Below are positions 53,001-59,501 of a DNA stretch of 64,000 bases, in pieces. A program made the position numbers and the translations under genes. How positions within the stretch are numbered: position 1 is the first letter of the stretch; every line of letters starts with the position of its first letter. Below the pieces are notes generated by a model. The model saw only the letters and a program-made list of their open reading frames with translations, had not been told where the DNA came from and searched no databases. The stretch is from Mycobacterium spongiae (GTDB lineage Bacteria > Actinomycetota > Actinomycetes > Mycobacteriales > Mycobacteriaceae). The stretch lies in contig NZ_CP046600.1 of NCBI RefSeq assembly GCF_018278905.1, positions 3,658,001 to 3,722,000 of the forward strand, read 5' to 3'.

Positions 53001-55215
53001 GATCGTGGAATCCGATCCCATCGTGAAATCCGATCCCATCGTGAAATCGGACAACATCGTGAAATCCGACAGGACCACCGACGCGAGCAGCTGGCTGACC
53101 CATTGCACCGCACTCGCGTCGACAGATCACGAAGCCCAGGAACTCGACATACCCGCGTTGCGCGAGCACGCAGTGCGACGGCGCTGCACCGAGGCGCTGC
53201 CAGCGGGTTACGTGGTGGACACGCTGGCGGCGTTGGGCGTATCCGCAATGGGCTTCGAATGGGAAGTGGTGGAACTTCATCGCGGCGAGGGCGAGTTATT
53301 GGCAAAGGTGCGCGCCGAACCCGACGGATCGACCCCGTCGACCTGGGCGGGGCTTCTCGATGCGGCGACATCGACTGCGTCGGTGGTGTTCGATGGCGAA
53401 GCGCGGCTGAAGATGCCTGCCCATATCGAGCACGTACGCGTGCATGGCCCAGCGCCGGGATCTGCGCTCGTGCACGTTCGTTGGCGCGCCCCCGACACGA
53501 TCGCAGACATCGTTGTCACCGACCTCGCTGGCACAGTGCGGGCCTCGATCACCGGCTTGACATTCGAAGATCTCGAAAAGACCGCAGACCGCGAGTCTGG
53601 GCAGATGGTGCATCGAGTCGCGTGGCATCCGACGCCGTGGCGCGACGGTGAGCGTCCCACGTGGGTCACGCTGATCGGCGGCAATGCTGAGACACAGGCA
53701 TGGTGCACACGCGACCTCGCCGCGGCCGATGTGGGTGTCGACGTGTTCGCAGACCCCGCGGACATCCCGGAGGATGCCTCCGGCCTCGACGCTGGCGCCG
53801 TAGTTCTGGTGCTGGGGGACGGCGGCGACGAGCCCGCTGGAGCAGTCGACACGGTCCTGCGGACGCTCAACTGCCTCGTGGAACGGTCCGCCAACGCGCG
53901 GCTATGGGTACTCACCCAGGGAGTGCACGAAGGCACCGAGATCGGGCAGGCGCCGCTGTGGGGGCTGTCGCGGGTGGCTGCCACCGAACATCCCCATCTG
54001 TGGGGTGGCGTGCTTGATGTGTCCGGTCCCCGCCTGCCAGTGCCTGCTCTCGCGTCACTGACCGGGCACGGGGTCGTCGTGGTGCGCAACGACGTCGCCT
54101 ACACGGCCCGCCTGGCCCCCGCGCCGTGCCGGGCCGGCACGCCGATGCGTTGCTCGCCGGGCGGCACATACGTCATCACCGGAGGCACCGGCGCTCTGGG
54201 GCGTCAGATGGCGCATCGGTTGGTCGACGTGGGTGCCAGACGGTTGGTATTGGTTTCGCGTTCGGGAATGCCTGATGGGTCCCGCCAGGACGGGGAAGGC
54301 CCATCGGATGTGGTCCAGACTGTCCGATCGCTCGAGGAGCGCGGAGTATTTGTCCGGGTGGCCGCCCTCGACATCGGCGCGGCCGGGGCCGCCGAGGCGC
54401 TGCGGCTGGCGTTGCGCGATCTGCCGCGGGTGCGCGGTGTCGTTCACGCGGCTGGTGTCGAGACGGGCGCGCTGCTGATGAACACGACGCGGGCAGACGT
54501 GAGCGCGGCGATGCACCCCAAGCGCGACGGTGCGCTCACCCTCAACGACGTGTTTCCGCCCGGACACCTGGACTGGATGGTGCTGTTCTCGTCCTGTGGC
54601 TATCTCGCCGGCTTTCCGGGCCAAGGCGCCTACGCCTGTGGAAATTCCTTCCTCGATGCGTTTGCCCGGCAACGCCGCCACCTCGGCGACCGCACCACCA
54701 GCGTCGGATGGACCGCGTGGCGCGGCCTGGGCATGGGATCCACGTCCGACTTCGTCGCGGCGCAGCTGGCGGCACTGGGCATGGGCACGATCAGCGCCGA
54801 CGACGCGATGTGGGCACTGGACCTTGCTATGCGAGACGACCAGGCCAACGTCGTGGTGCTGCCGGTCACGTCAGCGGCAGCCTCGGTACCGATGCTCGCC
54901 GACGTGGCCCCGTCGGAGCCTGACGGCCTCGGACCGGACGAACCCGCGCCGTCAACCATGCCCGAGGATCCAGCCGAGGCCGCCGACTGGGTGATCGAGC
55001 GGGTGCGAGCCGCGGTAGCGAGTCAACTTGGCATGGCAGCAGATGACGTGGATCCCCAGTTGCCACTGGTGGAAATGGGGGTTGACTCGATTGTCACGGT
55101 TGCGGTGCGTCGTCAGTTGGAGAAGCAAATCGGACTGGCATTGCCACCGACCCTGCTGTGGGAGCACCCGACAGCGGCTGCGGTGACCGCGAGAATGCTC
55201 GAGCTGCTCGCCTAG
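50041..55215 (+). CDS. Iterative type I polyketide synthase, probable 6-methylsalicylic acid synthase
   Basis: A 1724-residue KS-AT-DH-KR-ACP protein. KS at 6-430: Cys177 in [15 protein letters not shown], then [11 protein letters not shown] and [13 protein letters not shown]. The segment [42 protein letters not shown]-like region is characteristic of bacterial 6-MSA/orsellinate synthases. AT at 530-840: [22 protein letters not shown]. DH or thioester-hydrolase-like domain at 895-1170: [19 protein letters not shown], His near 930. KR near 1375-1560: [27 protein letters not shown], Ser near 1680. There is no thioesterase or enoylreductase. A KR is needed for 6-methylsalicylate and absent in orsellinate synthases. 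It is coupled to mbtA, so the product is probably activated by MbtA as the mycobactin aryl cap. Family certain, exact product inferred. Confidence 0.88.
   Translation: [1724 protein letters not shown]
53002..53073. repeat. In-frame 18-bp tandem repeat within the polyketide synthase gene
   Basis: Four 18-base units beginning ATCGTGRAATC, coding Ile-Val-Lys/Glu-Ser-Asp plus one variable residue (residues about 988-1011). It lies in the DH region, probably a surface loop or linker. Copy number changes would keep the frame. Confidence 0.9.
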
Positions 55216-55228
55216 CAACGACAGACGA

Positions 55229-56245
55229 TCACCGCCCGCTGAGCGTCAGCGTCCCTTCGGTCTTGAGCACATTGCTGGCCGTGATTTTCTCGGCCCTACG
55301 GGCCTCACGGTCCAGGTAGCGCTGCTTAGACTCGTCGAACTTGTCGGAGGCTTCCTCGAGCTCCTTGATCAGCACCGCGAGATCGTCGCGCATCCACGCA
55401 GCCTCGCCCGTGAAATCTTCACGTTCGAAAATCCGCCACTTCTTCAGCACGGGCATGACCACCTCGTTGAGATGGATGCGCGGGTCGTAGACACCGCCGA
55501 CAGCAATGATGACGGCCTTGCGGCGAAACTCCGGCACCGTGAAGCCGGGCATCTTGAAGTTCCGCAGAATCCGGTGCACTGACCGCATCGCCTGGTTGGG
55601 GGCGATGTCCAGACCGGCGGCGCTGACGTCACGGTAGAACAGCATGTGCAGGTTCTCGTCGTGCGACACCTGGGCGAGCAGCTGGTCGGCGATCGTCTCG
55701 TTGCAGGCTCGTCCCGTATTGCGATGCGAGACCCGGGTGGCCAATTCCTGGAATGAGACATACATGACAGAGTCGAACAAACTGTCAGCAAACATATCGC
55801 CCTGGTGATTCTGCCCCGGGCTGAAGCCCCGGGTCATTTGCTCCATGCGCAGCTTCTCCAACTCGACCGGATCCACCGAGCGGGTGACCACCAGATAGTC
55901 GCGCAGCGCGGTGCTGTGCCGGTTCTCCTCGGCGGTCCACCGATTGACCCACTGACCCCAAGCGCCGTCGATGCTGAAGTTCATCGCGATTTCGCGGTGG
56001 TACGACGGAAGGTTGTCCTCTGTCAACAGATTTTGCACCATCGCCACCCGGGCCACGTCGGAGAGATGATTCTGCCCGGGTTCCCAGTCCTGCCCGCCCT
56101 GGGCGTAGAAGTTCTTGCCATCCGACCACGGAATGTAGTCGTGCGGACTCCACTCCTTGAACAGCGAGAGGTGCCGGTTGAGCAGGCGTTCAGCCACAGG
56201 CTCGAGCTCTTGGAGTAGCTGTAGGTTAGTCAAACCTTTGGACAC
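55229..56245 (-). CDS. Acyl-[acyl-carrier-protein] desaturase, DesA1-like
   Basis: A 338-residue soluble diiron desaturase, the exact length of M. tuberculosis DesA1. Iron-ligand segments include TEDNLPSYHREIA and WTAEENRHSTALRDYL (EENRH, residues about 80-120) and SHDENLHMLFYRDV (DENLH, about 195). The GTG start (VSKGLTNLQLL) aligns with DesA1 (MSAKLTDLQLL) and has GGAGG five bases upstream; a GTG 12 codons earlier is rejected. It converges on the polyketide synthase with 13 bases between the stops. It probably introduces the double bond in the mycobactin acyl chain, work done by MbtN elsewhere, but it could instead be a general DesA1 paralogue. Confidence 0.92.
   Translation of the reverse strand: MSKGLTNLQLLQELEPVAERLLNRHLSLFKEWSPHDYIPWSDGKNFYAQGGQDWEPGQNHLSDVARVAMVQNLLTEDNLPSYHREIAMNFSIDGAWGQWVNRWTAEENRHSTALRDYLVVTRSVDPVELEKLRMEQMTRGFSPGQNHQGDMFADSLFDSVMYVSFQELATRVSHRNTGRACNETIADQLLAQVSHDENLHMLFYRDVSAAGLDIAPNQAMRSVHRILRNFKMPGFTVPEFRRKAVIIAVGGVYDPRIHLNEVVMPVLKKWRIFEREDFTGEAAWMRDDLAVLIKELEEASDKFDESKQRYLDREARRAEKITASNVLKTEGTLTLSGR
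56221..56239. promoter_or_regulatory. IdeR-like box inside the first codons of the desaturase gene
   Basis: GTAGGTTAGTCAAACCTTT matches the IdeR consensus at 14 of 19 positions, with AGGTT and AACCT arms five bases apart. It spans codons 3-8 of the desaturase. Several of these codons (ACT, CTA, TTG, GGT) are ones mycobacteria use little, as if the DNA rather than the protein were under selection. Binding is inferred. Confidence 0.6.
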
Positions 56246-56649
56246 GATGTCCTCCCAGTTATCTGTGTCGAACAGTTGCACGCAATATATCTGTACAACC
56301 CGGTCACATTCAAATCAGCCACGCCGTATCGGGCTAGGGCCCAAAGTCCCCGCATTCGATGTGCCGGCGATCACTAGGGCGCGCGTGCACAGCGATTACA
56401 CAGCAAATCCACACTGAACTGGCAGTGGGGAGGCATCCGGTACTGGCTGACCAGCGCGACCTGGTCGGCGAACCCCACCCTGTCCCGCTGTGTCACCAGT
56501 TGTGCTGTAGGCCCGCTCGTCTCACACGCTTCACAAGTGGCGGGCTGACGGCAGCACCGCTAAGTTTTCGGCCTTGGCGGGATAGTCGCGGTTGCCCAGG
56601 CCCGTGCCGTGCGCGACCCCGGACCAGGCATCAACTCAGGGAGACATTT
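56246..56649. other. Divergent intergenic region desaturase / SbtA-like transporter
   Basis: About 400 bases. It holds the predicted desaturase promoter (56284-56313) and a GGGAG ribosome site just before the transporter start. The plus-strand open frame that covers it is an upstream extension of the transporter frame without protein character. Confidence 0.5.
56284..56313 (-). promoter_or_regulatory. Predicted promoter of the desaturase gene
   Basis: On the minus strand TTGAAT (56313-56308) and TATATT (56289-56284) are 18 bases apart, a good housekeeping-sigma promoter. The transcript would start near 56278, about 35 bases before the GTG start and 40-55 bases before the iron box. Confidence 0.6.
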
Positions 56650-57888
56650 ATGCTGCATGAGTTCTGGGGGAATTTCACCCACAACCTGTTCAAGCCGCTG
56701 CTGCTGTTCTTCTACTTCGGCTTCTTGATAGCGATCCTCCGGGTGCGGTTCGAATTCCCGTACGTGATCTACCAGGGCCTGACCACCTACCTGTTGCTGG
56801 CCATCGGGTGGCACGGCGGCGAGGAGCTGGCCAGGATCAACCCGTCGGCGATCGACAACATCGCTGGGTTCCTGGTCCTGGGCTTCATCCTGAACTGCGC
56901 GATCGGTTTCGCGGCCTACTTTCTGCTCGGCCGCCTGACCGCGCTGCGCCGCGTCGACCGCGCGACGGTCGCCGGCTACTACGGGTCGGACTCGGCCGGA
57001 ACTTTCGCCACCTGCGTGGCCGTGCTTGCCAGCGTCGGCATCGCCTTTGACGCGTACATGCCCGTCATGCTGGCCATCATGGAGATCCCCGGCTGCCTGG
57101 TGGCGCTCTATCTGGTGGCGCGGCTGCGGCAGCGTGGCATGGACGAAGCGGGTTTCATGCCCGACGAGCCCGGCTACGCCCTCGCGGCGAAGGTTGCGGT
57201 CGGATCCAGCTCGGCCGACCCAGCAGCCCCGAGCCTACGAACTCGGCACGAACATGAGATCGAGCAGGAGATAGAGATCTCTCTGGAAAAGCGGAATCAC
57301 CAAGACTGGGACCCGGAGTCAGACTCCGATGACCCAGCCGGTGGAAATCCGACTGTCGTTTCGCGCGAGCTTTTCCGGGAGGTGTTCCTCAACCCAGGGC
57401 TATGTTTGCTGGTGGGTGGCATCATCATTGGCCTCATTAGCGGGTTGCAGGGCGAGAAAGTCGTCCACGACGATGACGTATTCTTCGTCACGGCCTTCCA
57501 GGGCGTGCTGGCGCTGTTCCTGCTCGAAATGGGTATGACGGCGGCCCGCAAGCTCCGGGATCTACGATTGGCAGGCACGGGTTTCGTCTTCTTCGCTCTG
57601 CTGGCGCCGAATTTGTTTGCCACGCTTGGGATTATCGTCGCGCACAGCTATGCCTACCTCACTGGAAGCGAATTCAAGCCGGGCACATATGTTTTGTTTG
57701 CGGTGCTGTGCGGTGCCGCATCCTACATTGCTGTCCCCGCCGTACAGCGGCTCGCGATTCCCGAGGCCAGTCCGACCCTGCCGCTGGCCGCGTCGCTCGG
57801 ACTGACGTTCTCCTACAACGTGACGATCGGGATCCCGCTCTACATCGAAATCGCCCGCATGGTCGGAACCTGGTTCCATACCACCTGA
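56650..57888 (+). CDS. SbtA-like sodium-dependent bicarbonate transporter family protein
   Basis: A 412-residue membrane protein of the SbtA (DUF897) family. Cyanobacterial members take up bicarbonate with sodium. Two inverted halves of about five helices each are visible: residues 10-195 with YYGSDSAGTFATCVAVLA, and 245-410 with the matching LFAVLCGAASYIAVPAVQRLAIPEASPTLPLAASLGLTFSYNVTIGIPLY. They are joined by an acidic cytoplasmic linker (residues about 185-240; HEHEIEQEIEISLEKRNHQDWDPESDSDD). It starts at the ATG with AGGGAG six bases upstream. No SbtB partner is beside it. It is absent from this position in M. tuberculosis. The substrate is inferred only from the family. Confidence 0.82.
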   Translation: MLHEFWGNFTHNLFKPLLLFFYFGFLIAILRVRFEFPYVIYQGLTTYLLLAIGWHGGEELARINPSAIDNIAGFLVLGFILNCAIGFAAYFLLGRLTALRRVDRATVAGYYGSDSAGTFATCVAVLASVGIAFDAYMPVMLAIMEIPGCLVALYLVARLRQRGMDEAGFMPDEPGYALAAKVAVGSSSADPAAPSLRTRHEHEIEQEIEISLEKRNHQDWDPESDSDDPAGGNPTVVSRELFREVFLNPGLCLLVGGIIIGLISGLQGEKVVHDDDVFFVTAFQGVLALFLLEMGMTAARKLRDLRLAGTGFVFFALLAPNLFATLGIIVAHSYAYLTGSEFKPGTYVLFAVLCGAASYIAVPAVQRLAIPEASPTLPLAASLGLTFSYNVTIGIPLYIEIARMVGTWFHTT

Positions 57889-57912
57889 GCCGCACCATCC
57901 GCGCGCCTTCGG

Positions 57913-59085
57913 CTACCCCAGCACCGTGCGCACCACCGCGTCGGCCAGCAACCGTCCGTGGCCGGTAAGGACCACCCTGTCACCGTCGAACGTCAGCAAG
58001 CCGTCGGACACGACCGCCTCGGCGCGCTCGCGTTCGGCAGCATCCAGCCGCGACATCGGCAGTCCCTGGCGCAGCCTCATCGTCAGCAGCACGTCTTCGG
58101 CGTGTAGCGCATCCGCACCAAGCTGCTCGAAACCTGCCACTGGCAACGCCGCATCGGCCAGCAGCTGCGCATACGCATTGGGGTGCTTGACGTTCCACCA
58201 CCGTGTCGCGTCCACGAATCCGTGCGCACCCGGGCCCGCACCCCACCATTGGCCGCCAGCCCAGTAGCCGAGATTGTGCCGGCACTCGCCGCCCGGTCGC
58301 GACCAGTTGGACACCTCGTACCAGCTCATCCCGGCCGCCGACAATCGCGCATCGACCAACTCGTACCGGTGCGCCAGCACGTCGTCGTCGGGCGCCGCCA
58401 GCTCACCGCGCCCGACACGGCGGGCCAGCGCAGTACCCTCCTCGACGACCAGGGCATAGGCCGACACGTGGTCGACACCGGTCTCGAGCGCGGCGTCCAC
58501 CGAACACAGCAGGTCCTCATCGGACTCCCCCGGAGTTCCATAGATCAGGTCGAGGCTGACATGTTCGAAGCCTGCGGCCATGGCCTCGGCGGCCGCCGCC
58601 GCGGAGCGGCCCGGCGAATGCACCCGATCCAGGGTCGCCAGCACGTTCGGCGCCACCGATTGCATGCCCAGCGAGACCCGCGTGTAGCCCGCCGCACGGA
58701 TGGCATCAAAAAATTCCGGCCAGGTCGACTCGGGGTTGGCCTCGGTTGTGATCTCCACATCGGGGGCCAGCACGAAATACTCCCGGACCATATCGAGCAG
58801 CGTGGCCAGGCGCTCACCGCCAAGCAGGGATGGCGTCCCCCCGCCCACGAACACCGTGTCGACCGTCGGTGCGTGCAGCCGCGCGGCGGCCAGCCCGAGC
58901 TCAGTCCGCAGCGCCAGAAGCCAGGCATCCGGGTTTACCCCGCCCAGCTCGGCAGGTGTGTAGGTGTTGAAGTCGCAATACCCACAACGGGTCACACAGA
59001 ACGGGACGTGCACATAGAGCCCAAAAGGCTGATCTGGACGTGGCTGCAGTGCGGGCAGATCGGCCGCCACCTCACGAGGGGTCAT
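57913..59085 (-). CDS. hemW: Radical SAM protein HemW (HemN-like)
   Basis: A 390-residue radical SAM protein with CVTRCGYCDFNTYT (CxxxCxxC, residues about 34-47) and GGGTPSLL. HemW is now viewed as a haem chaperone rather than the oxygen-independent coproporphyrinogen oxidase HemN, and this protein has the HemW-type short N-terminus. The start MTPREVAADLP gives the same length as M. tuberculosis Rv2388c. rpfD, which follows it there, is absent. Confidence 0.94.
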   Translation of the reverse strand: MTPREVAADLPALQPRPDQPFGLYVHVPFCVTRCGYCDFNTYTPAELGGVNPDAWLLALRTELGLAAARLHAPTVDTVFVGGGTPSLLGGERLATLLDMVREYFVLAPDVEITTEANPESTWPEFFDAIRAAGYTRVSLGMQSVAPNVLATLDRVHSPGRSAAAAAEAMAAGFEHVSLDLIYGTPGESDEDLLCSVDAALETGVDHVSAYALVVEEGTALARRVGRGELAAPDDDVLAHRYELVDARLSAAGMSWYEVSNWSRPGGECRHNLGYWAGGQWWGAGPGAHGFVDATRWWNVKHPNAYAQLLADAALPVAGFEQLGADALHAEDVLLTMRLRQGLPMSRLDAAERERAEAVVSDGLLTFDGDRVVLTGHGRLLADAVVRTVLG

Positions 59086-59501
59086 GCCAAATCTTCGCAC
59101 GGCACGGCCGGTCAGGCCGGGCTCCCCCAGACCACAAGACACCAGGGACCCAGAGTATTTCTCAGGGTATTCACGGTTAATGAAACCCAATTAACTAAGA
59201 TTGCCGCCTAGTTTTAATCACCGTGAGGAGAAGTTTCACCTGGTCGCGCGGCCGCGCGCCATCCATGGCAGAATATGAGCCGTGCCCGTCGCCAATCCAA
59301 ACCCGCGCCCTCGTCTGCGCACAGCCCTGGTGGCGCGGCGGCATATCGACCTCAAGCGCGTCTGCAGCTGTGGCTGTCTGCCTTGATGTCGTAGACCCAG
59401 CCCACCTGTACCTCCAGCTGGCCACCGGATCTGCGCCACGGAAGTAACACGGTGTTGCGCGCGGTCCACGGTCGGCAATCTTCGCGAAGGAGAACCCCCG
59501 A
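59086..59501. other. Divergent regulatory region hemW / sirA operon
   Basis: 416 bases. An AT-richer stretch (59150-59225) should hold the hemW promoter. The right part holds the leader peptide gene of the sulfur operon and ends in a strong AAGGAG ribosome site before sirA. A larger plus-strand frame (59223-59447) overlaps the leader peptide in another frame and is not supported. Confidence 0.6.
59282..59386 (+). CDS. Cysteine-rich leader peptide of the sirA-cysH operon
   Basis: A 34-codon frame from GTG that ends RHIDLKRVCSCGCLP then TGA. The RHIDLKRV core followed by a Cys cluster is the signature of the short leader peptides upstream of mycobacterial sulfur genes, which act as cysteine-responsive attenuators: ribosomes stall at Cys codons when charged tRNA-Cys is low. 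CAGAAT (59269-59274) is a near-consensus -10, seven bases before the GTG, so the message may be leaderless. A GTG at 59330 would give a shorter 18-residue peptide. It lies 115 bases before sirA. Confidence 0.82.
   Translation: MPVANPNPRPRLRTALVARRHIDLKRVCSCGCLP

Noticed and set aside
50041..55215. Reading the polyketide synthase as an orsellinic acid synthase or a cell-wall lipid PKS
   Set aside because: A ketoreductase is present, which orsellinate synthases lack, and there is no enoylreductase or long-chain loading partner (FadD) beside it. The KS motifs look like the 6-MSA group. A domain phylogeny should confirm this.
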